Origin: Butyricicoccus_A sp963620595
GTDB taxonomy: Bacteria > Bacillota > Clostridia > Oscillospirales > Butyricicoccaceae
Assembly (NCBI GenBank): GCA_963620595.1
Contig: CAVFAY010000004.1
Span: 62,001-126,000, forward strand
Direction: 5' to 3'
Length of the DNA stretch: 64,000 nucleotides
Under the pieces are notes generated by a model. The model was not told where the DNA came from and did not search any database. It worked only from the letters and a program-made list of their open reading frames with translations. Positions 24,610-33,029 of the stretch are shown here, in pieces. Both the position numbers and the translations under genes were made by a program. Numbering within the stretch: the stretch's first letter is position 1; each line of letters starts with the position of its first letter.

Positions 24610-24861
24610 ATGGATACAAATATGACGTTCCGCATGGATTCAGAGGTGAAATCACAAATGGCCACGATTTGTGCTCAGCTTGGGATGACACCTTCTACAG
24701 CATTCAATGTTTTTGCCAATGCTTTTGTTCGAGCAAAGGGTATGCCATTTCCGGTGACAATTCAGGAGCCTGAAAACGCAGTGACGCGGGAGAAAATGCT
24801 ATCTGATACAGAACAGCTGCTTTCAGATTTTGCCGTTGATTATAAGAGGATGGCAGAATGA
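24610..24861 (+). CDS. RelB/DinJ-family antitoxin
   Basis: Product of 83 aa from the ATG at 24610 behind GGAGGTGG. The ribbon-helix-helix N-terminus (MDTNMTFRMDSEVKSQMATIC, then LGMTPSTAFNVFANAFVR) is typical of RelB/DinJ; a C-terminal helix would bind the toxin. It overlaps the Doc-like toxin by four bases (ATGA). DinJ usually pairs with YafQ/RelE; here the partner is a Fic/Doc fold. Confidence 0.85.
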   Translation: MDTNMTFRMDSEVKSQMATICAQLGMTPSTAFNVFANAFVRAKGMPFPVTIQEPENAVTREKMLSDTEQLLSDFAVDYKRMAE

Positions 24862-25235
24862 TTTGGGTTAAAACAGAAGATGTGATTTTCATTCATCGTA
24901 GGATTATCCAATCGACAGGAGGCATTGATGGACTTCGAGATCGTGCTGGGTTGGAGGCAGCAATTGCCGCTCCGCTTCAGTCGTTTGCCGGACAAGATTT
25001 TTTTCCATCTGATGTTGAAAAGATTGCTCGATTAGGATATGGACTTGCTGCAAATCATGCATTTCTTGATGGGAACAAGCGAATTGGAGCAATGATGACG
25101 CAACTTCTGTTGAAATGGAATAGATATCAGCTAAAACTCCGGCAAGGAGAACTGGCAGATATGTTTATTTCAATCGCAGATGGAAATTCCGGTGAAGAAG
25201 AGCTGTTGGCGTGGATTCAAAACCATATAGACTAA
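24858..25235 (+). CDS. doc: Doc (death-on-curing) family toxin
   Basis: Protein of 125 aa with the Fic/Doc active loop HAFLDGNKR (H67 to R75), preceded by the usual VEKIARLGYGLAANHAF helix. Doc phosphorylates EF-Tu at a threonine and stops translation; the K rather than G after GN is the Doc-type variant of the Fic motif. Translationally coupled to the RHH antitoxin. Confidence 0.88.
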   Translation: MIWVKTEDVIFIHRRIIQSTGGIDGLRDRAGLEAAIAAPLQSFAGQDFFPSDVEKIARLGYGLAANHAFLDGNKRIGAMMTQLLLKWNRYQLKLRQGELADMFISIADGNSGEEELLAWIQNHID

Positions 25236-25266
25236 CTATATGAGTAAATCAAAAAATAAATAAAAT

Positions 25267-25308
25267 ACCAAGAGCCGGAAGGCGGGAGAACATCCCGTTT
25301 TCCGGCTC
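25267..25308 (-). terminator. Terminator-like hairpin for the SDR gene
   Basis: AGCCGGAA..CGGGA / TCCCG..TTCCGGCT forms a long stem. Read on the minus strand it is followed by TTGGTATTTTATTTATTTT, so it could end the SDR transcript arriving from the right. Confidence 0.5.
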
Positions 25309-25325
25309 CTACTACTTGATAACGG

Positions 25326-25411
25326 TTCGTACAGATCTCTGCCTTCCTCTTTGAGGAAGGTGGCGCGGCGTAAGCCGTGACGGAAGGAGCAGCACACGAA
25401 CAAATCTGTAT
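25326..25411. repeat. Dispersed palindromic repeat, family 1, copy 1
   Basis: Core CCTTCCTCTTTGAGGAAGG followed by GCGCGGCGTAAGCCGTGACGG and AAGGAGCAGC. The same module occurs inverted at 31490 and 43062. Ends carry ACAGAT/ATCTGT. Confidence 0.75.
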
Positions 25412-25451
25412 CAAAGCCCTACCTGATTCGTTCGGTGCGTCAAGGTAGGTT

Positions 25452-26207
25452 TTATTGTTTTCCTTTTTGAATGCCGTGCACGATGCGCAGCAGCGGCTTT
25501 TCCGGCAGCAGGCGGGAGAAGGTCGTGCCCAGCTTGGTAGAAATGCCGGGGATGATGAGCAGCTTTCCGGCGAGTGTTTGGCGCACGGCGATGCGGGCAA
25601 CGCGGCGGCTGTCCATCGCCTTGACAGAAAATTTGCTAATGCCAGCGGCGGCATTAAATTCTGTATCAACGGGACCGGGGCACAGGCAGCTTATGGTCAC
25701 ATGACTGCCCGCGGTGCGCAGCTCTTCATAAATCGCTTCGCTCAGGCGAACCACATAGTTTTTGGATGCATAATAGGTAGACAGCATCGGGCCTGCCAGA
25801 AAACCGGCAGAGGATGCAACGTTTAAGATTCTGCCGGAATCCTGCCGCATGAAATCGCGCAAAAATAGTTTAGTTAAAATGTGTACGGCGCGAATATTTA
25901 CATCAATCATTTCCATCTCGCGGTCCAGCTCCGTGGAACAGAAATCGCCAAACAAACCAAAGCCTGCGGCATTGACGAGCAGGGAAACACCCTGTGCGCG
26001 TGTCTGCTCATGCAGCCAAATACAGTTTTCTTTTTTCGAGACATCGCAGACATAAATGCGGCATGGCGTTTGCAGTTCCTTGGCGAGTGCCTCCAATCGA
26101 TCTCGGCGGCGGGCAGCGAGCAGCAGCCGCCAGCCCTGTCGGCTGAGTTCGCGGGCAATATCGCGCCCGATGCCGGAGGACGCACCGGTAATCAGCGCTG
26201 TTTTCAT
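25452..26207 (-). CDS. Short-chain dehydrogenase/reductase
   Basis: Protein of 251 aa. Rossmann SDR signatures: TGASSGIG near residue 7 for NAD(P), NAAG near 79, catalytic Ser (ASSAG) and YYASK with Tyr/Lys near 145-150, then CPGPVDTEF. Arg-rich AARRRDRL after beta-2 favours NADPH. It belongs to the broad classical SDR group (YdfG/DltE-like); the substrate is unknown. The start follows AGAAGGG. Monocistronic, pointing away from hrcA. Confidence 0.88.
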   Translation of the reverse strand: MKTALITGASSGIGRDIARELSRQGWRLLLAARRRDRLEALAKELQTPCRIYVCDVSKKENCIWLHEQTRAQGVSLLVNAAGFGLFGDFCSTELDREMEMIDVNIRAVHILTKLFLRDFMRQDSGRILNVASSAGFLAGPMLSTYYASKNYVVRLSEAIYEELRTAGSHVTISCLCPGPVDTEFNAAAGISKFSVKAMDSRRVARIAVRQTLAGKLLIIPGISTKLGTTFSRLLPEKPLLRIVHGIQKGKQ

Positions 26208-26380
26208 GGGAAATCCCTTCTTTCAAAAATCAAATCCTGCCTACAGTATAGCATAAATATAGTAGGTGTGCATCGGTTGTATATTTGACGAAAAGACGGT
26301 GCAAAACTATGTGCAAAACAGTCAATATTTCGCTGGATATGGAATTCACAAATTATTCACAGAAAAAATGACGCTTTTTC

Positions 26381-26409
26381 TTGACAACGGGAAAACAGGG
26401 TGCTATCTT
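26381..26409 (+). promoter_or_regulatory. Sigma-A promoter of the heat-shock operon
   Basis: TTGACA, 17 nt, TATCTT. The CIRCE operator begins 5 nt downstream of the -10 box, where a bound repressor would block initiation. Confidence 0.85.
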
Positions 26410-26413
26410 ATAT

Positions 26414-26440
26414 TTAGCACTCAGAGAGGTTGAGTGCTAA
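26414..26440. promoter_or_regulatory. CIRCE operator (HrcA binding site)
   Basis: Exact match to the consensus TTAGCACTC-N9-GAGTGCTAA. HrcA binds it and represses the operon until heat shock depletes GroE-assisted active HrcA. Confidence 0.98.
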
Positions 26441-26495
26441 CACTCGAAACAAGACAGTGCCAAGGCATCCCGGAGCACTTCAGGAGGTGGAGACC

Positions 26496-27542
26496 GTGGA
26501 GCTATCCGCACGAAAGAAATTGATTTTAAAAACTGTCATCAACGACTATATCCGCACGGCGGAGCCGGTTGGCTCCAAGGCGCTCGCAAGTCGTCCGGAG
26601 CTGCGCTTCTCCTCCGCCACCATCCGCAACGAGATGAGTGAGCTGGAAGAGATGGGCTATCTCGAAAAACCGCATACCTCCGCCGGACGCATCCCGTCCC
26701 CCGCAGGTTATCGGCTGTACGTCGATGAGCTGATGGGACGAACGGATTTGAGCGTGGCGGATGTAGACCGCATCAACTCAGTCATGAAACTCAAGGTCAA
26801 AGAACTTGACCGCATGGTTTCAGAAGCCGGTAAGCTGATCTCGAACCTGACCGATTACACGACGCTCGCTGTCACACCGTATATGCAGCGCGTGACCATC
26901 CGAAAGTTCCAGATTATCGCCGTCAGCCCGCTGGATTTTGTCATCGTCGTTGTCACAGACAGCGGCGTGGTCAAAAACAAGATGCTGCGCACGGCAACGC
27001 CGGTCACGGCAGAGGAAGCAGAGCTGCTCACGTATGTACTCAATCAGACGCTGACCAACATTCCGATTGACGCGATTACCCCGCAGCGATTTGATATTGT
27101 CCGTCGGGCAGCTGGTGTGACCGCTCTGCTGGAGCTGGTTTCCCAGTTCTTAGATGAGGTCATCGAAGAGTTCAGCAGTCAAAAGGTATTTTTACAAGGT
27201 GCTTCTAAGCTGCTGGCGTATCCAGAGTATCAGGACGCCCACAAGGCGCAGGAACTTCTGGATTACATCTCGGATGAGAGCCATGTACCGGCACTTCGGA
27301 CGTTTACCCGCGACATCAATGGTGTGCGCATCACAATCGGTCCGGAAAACGGCACCGATGGTCCGCTGCAAAATGCCAGTATGGTCTATGCGACCTACAA
27401 CATTGGCAGCATGGGACGCGGCCTGATCGGCATTGTGGGTCCGACCCGTATGGATTACGCAAAGCTGTCCGCACGACTCGCACTGTTCTCCAAGGGTCTG
27501 AATCGATTGATCTCGGAGACATTCTTTGATGACGAACAATAG
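26496..27542 (+). CDS. hrcA: Heat-inducible transcription repressor HrcA
   Basis: Product of 348 aa from the GTG at 26496, six bases after AGGAGGTG; an upstream in-frame TTG lies inside CIRCE and is not a start. N-terminal winged helix (ARKKLILKTVINDYIRTAEPVGSK, then SSATIRNEMSELEEMGYLEKPHTSAGRIPS, the classic HrcA block), then the GAF-like dimerisation domain with GPENG. Length is normal. First gene of hrcA-grpE-dnaK-dnaJ, autoregulated through CIRCE. Confidence 0.98.
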   Translation: MELSARKKLILKTVINDYIRTAEPVGSKALASRPELRFSSATIRNEMSELEEMGYLEKPHTSAGRIPSPAGYRLYVDELMGRTDLSVADVDRINSVMKLKVKELDRMVSEAGKLISNLTDYTTLAVTPYMQRVTIRKFQIIAVSPLDFVIVVVTDSGVVKNKMLRTATPVTAEEAELLTYVLNQTLTNIPIDAITPQRFDIVRRAAGVTALLELVSQFLDEVIEEFSSQKVFLQGASKLLAYPEYQDAHKAQELLDYISDESHVPALRTFTRDINGVRITIGPENGTDGPLQNASMVYATYNIGSMGRGLIGIVGPTRMDYAKLSARLALFSKGLNRLISETFFDDEQ

Positions 27543-27552
27543 GAGGAAGACC

Positions 27553-28107
27553 ATGAATACCAATGAGAACAAGCAGGAGACCGCTGAGCAGGAAAATGCA
27601 CAGGCGGAAGAAGCGGTAAAGACCGAGGAAACTGCTGAAGATACAGCCGCTGCTTCGCAGGAGGAGTCGACAGAAGAAAAGCTGCAAAAGCAGCTGGATG
27701 AGCTGAATGACCGCTATATGCGCATGGCAGCAGAATACGATAACTACCGTAAGCGCATCGCAAAAGAGCGCGACATGATCCGCTCTGAGGCAACCGGCAA
27801 GGCGCTGAGTGCCATTTTACCGATCTACGATAATTTGGAACGTGCTCTTGCGCAGGAAACCGCAGATACGGAATATAAAAAGGGCGTGGAAATGACCGCT
27901 AGACAGTTTGAATCCGCGCTGGATTCGCTCGGCGTAGAGATTATCTCTGCAGAGCCGGGCACCGAATTCGACCCGACCGTTCACAATGCAGTGATGCACA
28001 TGGAGGATGAGTCGCTGGGAGAAAACTGTATCGCAGAGTGCTTCCAGAAGGGCTTCCGCCACGGCGACAAAGTCATCCGCACCGCAATGGTCAAGGTCGC
28101 AAACTAA
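27553..28107 (+). CDS. grpE: GrpE nucleotide exchange factor
   Basis: Product of 184 aa from the ATG at 27553, behind AGGAGGAAG and 10 nt after hrcA. An acidic Glu-rich N-terminal tail (1-55), a long helix (LQKQLDELNDRYMRMAAEYDNYRKRIAKE) and the C-terminal beta-wing (GVEIISAEPGTEFDPTVHNAVM) are diagnostic. It releases ADP from DnaK as part of the DnaK-DnaJ-GrpE refolding cycle in the cytosol. Confidence 0.97.
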   Translation: MNTNENKQETAEQENAQAEEAVKTEETAEDTAAASQEESTEEKLQKQLDELNDRYMRMAAEYDNYRKRIAKERDMIRSEATGKALSAILPIYDNLERALAQETADTEYKKGVEMTARQFESALDSLGVEIISAEPGTEFDPTVHNAVMHMEDESLGENCIAECFQKGFRHGDKVIRTAMVKVAN

Positions 28108-28151
28108 TTTATCTTTGTAAAACATTATCTTTGATATAGGAGGAACATATC

Positions 28152-30020
28152 ATGGGCAAGATTATCGGTATTGATTTGGGTACTACCAATTCCTGTGTTG
28201 CAGTTATGGAGGGCGGCGAAGCCGTTGTCATCCCGAATAGCGAGGGTGCAAGAACCACTCCGTCTGTTGTAGCATTTAACAAGCAGGGCGAGCGCATTGT
28301 TGGTCAGACTGCAAAGAACCAGGCTGTTACCAATGCAGAGCGCACTATTATTTCTATCAAGCGTCACATGGGTTCTGACTACCGCGTGACCATCGATGGC
28401 AAGCAGTACTCCCCGCAGGAAGTTTCCGCAATGATCCTGCAGAAGCTGAAGGCTGATGCAGAAGCATATATCGGCTCTCCGGTAACCGATGCAGTTATCA
28501 CTGTACCAGCTTACTTCACCGACGCACAGCGTCAGGCAACCAAGGACGCTGGTAAGATCGCTGGCCTGAATGTACAGCGTATCATCAACGAGCCGACTGC
28601 CGCAGCACTGGCATACGGTGTAGATAAGGAAAATGAGCAGAAGATCATGGTATACGATCTGGGCGGCGGCACGTTCGACGTTTCCATTCTGGAAATCGGC
28701 GACGGCGTTGTAGAGGTTCTGGCTACCGCAGGCAACAACCACCTCGGCGGCGATGACTTCGACCAGCGTATCATTGACTGGATGGCTTCTGAGTTCCAGA
28801 ACGCAAACGGCATTGACCTGCGCAACGACAAGATGGCAATGCAGCGCCTGAAGGAAGCTGCTGAGAAGGCAAAGATTGAGCTGTCCGGCCTGAACACCAC
28901 CACCATTTCCCAGCCGTACATCACGGCTGACGCTACCGGTCCGAAGCATCTGGAGCTGACTCTGAGCCGCGCTAAGTTCAACGAACTGACCCGCGATCTG
29001 GTTCAGGCTACCATGGGTCCGGTTAATCAGGCACTGAGCGACGCTGGTCTGTCCGCAGGCGAGCTGTCCAAGATCCTGCTGGTCGGCGGTTCCACCCGTA
29101 TTCCGGCTGTACAGGAAGCTGTTAAGTCCATCACCGGCAAGGATGCATTCAAGGGCATCAACCCGGATGAGTGCGTAGCTGTTGGCGCAGCTATTCAGGG
29201 CGGCGTGCTTGGCGGCGAGGTCAAGGATGTCCTGCTGCTGGACGTAGCTCCGCTGTCTCTGGGCATTGAGACCCTCGGCGGCGTATGCACCAAGCTGATT
29301 GAGCGCAACACCACCATCCCGACCAAGAAGAGCCAGGTATTCTCCACTGCAGCTGACAACCAGCCGTCTGTAGAGATTCACGTTCTGCAGGGCGAACGCG
29401 AGATGGCAGCTGATAACAAGACACTGGGCCGCTTCACACTGGACGGCATTGCTCCGGCACGCCGCGGTGTACCGCAGATCGAAGTTACCTTCGATATTGA
29501 CGCAAACGGCATTGTAAACGTATCTGCAAAGGATCTGGGCACCGGCAAGGAGCAGAAGATCACCATCACCGCTTCCACCAACCTGTCCGATGACGAAATC
29601 AACAAGGCAGTAGAAGACGCTGAGAAGTTTGCAGAGGAAGATAAGAAGCGCAAGGAATCCGTAGAGATTCGCAACAACGCAGAGCAGCTGGCATTCCAGT
29701 GCAAGAGCACGCTGGATGAGCTGGGCGACAAGATCGACGCAGCAGATAAGTCCGCAATTGAGGCTGAAATCGAGAAGGTAAACGAGGCACTCAAGGGCAC
29801 CGATACCGACATGATTAAGGCAGCAGCAGACAGCCTGACTGCAAAGTTCCAGGAGGTTTCCGGCAAGATTTACCAGCAGGCAAATCCGCAGGGCGCACAG
29901 GGTCAGGGCTTTGATCCGAACAACTTCGCTGGCGGCGCACAGGGCGGTCAGCAGACCGGTGCAAACGGCGAGCAGTATTACGATGCTGATTTCAAGGACG
30001 TTTCTGACGACAACAAGTAA
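28152..30020 (+). CDS. dnaK: Molecular chaperone DnaK (Hsp70)
   Basis: Protein of 622 aa. Actin-like ATPase domain with IGIDLGTTNSCVAVMEGG at the start, VYDLGGGTFDVS and VGGSTRIPAVQ signatures; substrate-binding domain from about residue 370 (NTTIPTKKSQVFSTAADNQ, then VLQGER); alpha lid and a Gly/Gln-rich tail. As in other Gram-positives the ATPase domain is slightly shorter than in Proteobacteria. Start follows AGGAGG. Coding strand uses strongly biased codons, fitting high expression. Confidence 0.99.
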   Translation: MGKIIGIDLGTTNSCVAVMEGGEAVVIPNSEGARTTPSVVAFNKQGERIVGQTAKNQAVTNAERTIISIKRHMGSDYRVTIDGKQYSPQEVSAMILQKLKADAEAYIGSPVTDAVITVPAYFTDAQRQATKDAGKIAGLNVQRIINEPTAAALAYGVDKENEQKIMVYDLGGGTFDVSILEIGDGVVEVLATAGNNHLGGDDFDQRIIDWMASEFQNANGIDLRNDKMAMQRLKEAAEKAKIELSGLNTTTISQPYITADATGPKHLELTLSRAKFNELTRDLVQATMGPVNQALSDAGLSAGELSKILLVGGSTRIPAVQEAVKSITGKDAFKGINPDECVAVGAAIQGGVLGGEVKDVLLLDVAPLSLGIETLGGVCTKLIERNTTIPTKKSQVFSTAADNQPSVEIHVLQGEREMAADNKTLGRFTLDGIAPARRGVPQIEVTFDIDANGIVNVSAKDLGTGKEQKITITASTNLSDDEINKAVEDAEKFAEEDKKRKESVEIRNNAEQLAFQCKSTLDELGDKIDAADKSAIEAEIEKVNEALKGTDTDMIKAAADSLTAKFQEVSGKIYQQANPQGAQGQGFDPNNFAGGAQGGQQTGANGEQYYDADFKDVSDDNK

Positions 30021-30035
30021 GAAGTAATAACAATA

Positions 30036-30080
30036 CAGGGGCAGGCAGGTTGGCAAAACGACCTGCCTTGCCCTCTGTAT
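30036..30080 (+). terminator. Intercistronic hairpin between dnaK and dnaJ
   Basis: GGGCAGGCAGGT pairs with ACCTGCCTTGCCC, with a short pyrimidine-rich stretch after it. It could attenuate or process the message so that dnaJ is made in lower amount than dnaK. Confidence 0.55.
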
Positions 30081-30118
30081 CTTTCTATTTATACCCCCAT
30101 AAAGGAGGGGCATGACAT

Positions 30119-31279
30119 ATGGCAGATAAAAGAGATTACTATGAGGTACTTGGCGTCAGCAAGGGAGCCACAGAAGATGAAATTAAGAAGGCATACCGTA
30201 AGCTGGCGAGAAAGTACCATCCTGATTTAAATAAAGACAATCCGGAAGCAGCGGAAAAATTCAAGGAAATTGGCGAGGCATATGAAGTGCTGTCGGATTC
30301 CGAGAAGCGTTCGCGCTACGATCAGTTCGGCTTTGCGGGTGTAGACCCGAATTACGGAGCAGGTCAGGGCGGCGCAGGCTTTAGCGGCTTCCAGGACGTC
30401 GATTTGGGCGATATTTTTGGCAGCTTCTTTGGCGGCGGTTTCGGCGGATCTTCCCGCACCAGTCGCGCCAATGCACCGCGTCAGGGCGAGTCTATTCGCC
30501 GCACGGTGATGCTCAGCTTTGAAGAAGCGGCATTTGGCTGTGAAAAGAAGATTCAGATCGAACGTGTAGAGAAGTGCACCGAGTGCGGCGGCACCGGCGC
30601 AGAGAAGGGCTATACACCGGAGACCTGTTCCAACTGTCACGGTTCCGGCACCGTGCAGCAGACGCAGAGAACACCGTTTGGCGCGTTCTCGTCTACCGGT
30701 CCATGCCAGAATTGTCATGGCACCGGTAAGATTATCCGGAAGCCGTGTAAAAAGTGCCGCGGTACCGGTCAGGAACGCCGTGCACGCACGTTGGAAGTTA
30801 AGATTCCGGCAGGCATTGACGAGGGTCAGAGCATTGCCCTGCGCGGTCAGGGCGGCGCAGGCGTCAACGGCGGCCCGAACGGCGATGTTATTATTACCGT
30901 TGCCATTCGTCCGCATCCGCTGTTCCAGCGCGATGGCTACGATGTATGGTGCGAAGTTCCGATTTCCTATGCACAGGCATGTCTGGGCGATAAGCTGATT
31001 GTGCCGACGATTGACGGTAAGGTAGAATATACGATGCCGGCAGGCACACAGCCGGGCGCGGTATTCCGTATGCGCGGCAAGGGCATTCAGGCGGTCAATG
31101 GTCGTGGTCGCGGCGACCAGTTTGTCAAGGTGACACTGGAAGTGCCGAAGAATCTGACCGAGAGCCAGAAAGAGCTGTTGCGTAAGCTGGAAGAGAGCGA
31201 CAATCCGCAGAACCATCCAAACCGCCGCTCATTCAAAGATAAGATGAAGAATCTCTTCGGCAAGAAAGATAAAGAGTAA
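30119..31279 (+). CDS. dnaJ: Chaperone protein DnaJ (Hsp40)
   Basis: Protein of 386 aa. J domain (1-70) with HPD in KYHPDLN; Gly/Phe-rich linker (80-125); four CxxCxGxG zinc motifs (CTECGGTG, CSNCHGSG, CQNCHGTG, CKKCRGTG) between about 155 and 225; C-terminal substrate-binding barrel. It delivers substrates to DnaK and stimulates its ATPase. Last gene of the CIRCE operon. A Lys-rich C-terminus (KDKMKNLFGKKDKE) extends slightly past the usual end. Confidence 0.98.
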   Translation: MADKRDYYEVLGVSKGATEDEIKKAYRKLARKYHPDLNKDNPEAAEKFKEIGEAYEVLSDSEKRSRYDQFGFAGVDPNYGAGQGGAGFSGFQDVDLGDIFGSFFGGGFGGSSRTSRANAPRQGESIRRTVMLSFEEAAFGCEKKIQIERVEKCTECGGTGAEKGYTPETCSNCHGSGTVQQTQRTPFGAFSSTGPCQNCHGTGKIIRKPCKKCRGTGQERRARTLEVKIPAGIDEGQSIALRGQGGAGVNGGPNGDVIITVAIRPHPLFQRDGYDVWCEVPISYAQACLGDKLIVPTIDGKVEYTMPAGTQPGAVFRMRGKGIQAVNGRGRGDQFVKVTLEVPKNLTESQKELLRKLEESDNPQNHPNRRSFKDKMKNLFGKKDKE

Positions 31280-31300
31280 TATCTGAATAGAATGCAAAAA

Positions 31301-31324
31301 AAACTCCCGAAAGGGAGTTTTTTT
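31301..31324 (+). terminator. Terminator of the heat-shock operon
   Basis: AAACTCCC-GAAA-GGGAGTTT followed by TTTTG, 21 nt after the dnaJ stop. Confidence 0.92.
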
Positions 31325-31339
31325 GTGCGTATTTTTATC

Positions 31340-31437
31340 CTGTCTCTCCCTTTGGGAGAGATGTCACGCAGTGACAGAGAGGGCTGGCTCCCTCATTGAG
31401 GGAGCTGTCATTTGTCTTGCAAATGACTGAGGGAGTT
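31340..31437. repeat. Dispersed palindromic repeats, families 2 and 3
   Basis: Family 2: CTGTCTCTCCCTTTGGGAGAGA, then TGTCACGCAGTGACA and GAGAGGGC; recurs at 43152. Family 3: GGCTCCCTCATTGAGGGAGC followed by CATTTGTCTTGCAAATGACTGAGGGAG. Both are short palindromes without coding potential, typical of mobilised REP/MITE-like units. Confidence 0.7.
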
Positions 31438-31489
31438 TAATAAGATTGACAAGATACGCATCAGATTTACTCTACGGCGTACGTGCCTG

Positions 31490-31546
31490 TGCGCTGCTCC
31501 TTCCGTCACGGCTTACGCCGCGCTACATTCCTCAAAGAGGAAGGCT
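31490..31546. repeat. Dispersed palindromic repeat, family 1, copy 2 (inverted)
   Basis: GCTGCTCCTTCCGTCACGGC...CGCCGCG...TTCCTCAAAGAGGAA is the reverse complement of the unit at 25326-25411 with a few changes. Confidence 0.75.
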
Positions 31547-31568
31547 TTTTTCTTATATCGTGCAATTT

Positions 31569-33029
31569 TTACTTCGTTGTCAGTGCGTCTGTGATACTGG
31601 TCAGCTCATCCTGCTGCACGCCGTAGGCATAGGCGCCGCCGTCTACACTGACGAGATATTCTCGTGAGCCGCCCTTGGCGAACGACAGTGAACGGGTGCT
31701 GCCGTCTGTCATTGTCAGCGTGACAGATGCCAGTGCCTGCTGCTGTGTCGGCGTGTCGAGAATCCGCGTATAATTGACGGAATCCAGTGCGGCATACAGC
31801 TTTTGCAAGGCTTCCGTGCTCATGGTCTCACCGTCCAGTGTGGCAGTCTGCGAGACATCATCGGAAGACGTGTCGCTGCTGTCTGTATTGGAGCTGTCCT
31901 CGCTATCTTCTTGGCTGTCTTCGTCAGAGGTCTCCTGTGTCACAGCGACTGTGTGCGTCGTGCCGTCCTGTGTGACGGTGATCTGGGATACCTCATTGAG
32001 AGAGAACGGCATCAAATTGGTAGAACGCCAATCGCTCCATGTGTCATTTAAGAAGCCGCAGCCGGAAGCGTCTGAAATAAAGACTGTCGAACCGCCTTCC
32101 TTCATGACATAGCAGCCGCTGTTGTCATCCGTTGTGCTGCCGATGAGAATTGTGGCATCTATGCTGTTGGTCTTGATGTGCACGCGAGCCGTTGGCTTGT
32201 CTAAGCCGTATTGGCTCAAATCCGATGGATTGTCCTCAGCAATAGACTGTGCGGTGAGCAGAGTCTGTAAATCGGACAACAATCCGTTTTTCAGCGCGGA
32301 ATCGTCTGCGTCACAGGATACCGGTGCCGTAAAGACAAAATCCGAATAGGCTTTGGCGGTTGTTTCGTCCATGCCGGAGGTGTCCCGTGCCTGCATGGTC
32401 AGAACCGTTCCGTCTGCGAGCGCATCGACAGTCAGGCTTTTCACCTCAGAGGACAAGCTGTAATAGCTGCCGAGTACAGTCAAATTGCGGTAGTATGACT
32501 CCTGCTCCAATAGGGCAGAGGCGGTGTCGCTGTCTACCAGATAGACAGCGGTTTTTCCGTCGATATTGCAATAGGTGCCGCTCACAACATCGCTGGACAC
32601 ACCAAACCGCAGGGTAGTGGTTTTGCCATCTGTGTCAGTGATTGCCACGGTGCTGACGGAATCGCTGTCTGCCAGACCGTACTTGGACAAATCGTCACAG
32701 GATGTTTCGACAACCTGACCGGAAACGGAGCTGGCAGTCGAGAAGAGATTTTGCATGAGGCTGTCGCTGTAAGCGCTGGAATCCTGCGAACCGGACATGG
32801 AATAGGTGGTTTTTTTGTTTTCTGTTGTGCTGGTCAGCGTGTAGTCATCGCCGCCGCTCAGTATGACGTGGATGCTGGATAATTTTTCTGTGTCCAACGA
32901 GACCAGCGTTTTGGTCTCGTTGGATGATGTGTCTTGTTCGTCCGGCATGTGCATGAGTCCGGCATAAATGCCGCCGAGAATGGCAACAGCGATCAGACCT
33001 AAAATCAGCCGTTTGGTGTTTTTTCGCAT
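31569..33029 (-). CDS. DUF4340-domain membrane-anchored protein
   Basis: Protein of 486 aa with one N-terminal hydrophobic anchor (LILGLIAVAILGGIYAGLM) and a large extracytoplasmic part rich in Ser/Thr/Asp. The repeats of L-x-x-YGL (DLSKYGLADS, DLSQYGLDKP) are typical of DUF4340 proteins encoded with Gld-type ABC transporters. Residues 365-400 form a Ser/Asp/Glu low-complexity linker. Its start overlaps the stop of the upstream GldG-like gene by one base, so it belongs to a four-gene operon; it may act as a surface component of that transporter. Confidence 0.8.
   Translation of the reverse strand: MRKNTKRLILGLIAVAILGGIYAGLMHMPDEQDTSSNETKTLVSLDTEKLSSIHVILSGGDDYTLTSTTENKKTTYSMSGSQDSSAYSDSLMQNLFSTASSVSGQVVETSCDDLSKYGLADSDSVSTVAITDTDGKTTTLRFGVSSDVVSGTYCNIDGKTAVYLVDSDTASALLEQESYYRNLTVLGSYYSLSSEVKSLTVDALADGTVLTMQARDTSGMDETTAKAYSDFVFTAPVSCDADDSALKNGLLSDLQTLLTAQSIAEDNPSDLSQYGLDKPTARVHIKTNSIDATILIGSTTDDNSGCYVMKEGGSTVFISDASGCGFLNDTWSDWRSTNLMPFSLNEVSQITVTQDGTTHTVAVTQETSDEDSQEDSEDSSNTDSSDTSSDDVSQTATLDGETMSTEALQKLYAALDSVNYTRILDTPTQQQALASVTLTMTDGSTRSLSFAKGGSREYLVSVDGGAYAYGVQQDELTSITDALTTK

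Noticed and set aside
28125..30113. Long open frame antisense to dnaK
   Set aside because: Antisense shadow caused by dnaK's strong codon bias; the product is a Leu/Cys-rich nonsense protein.
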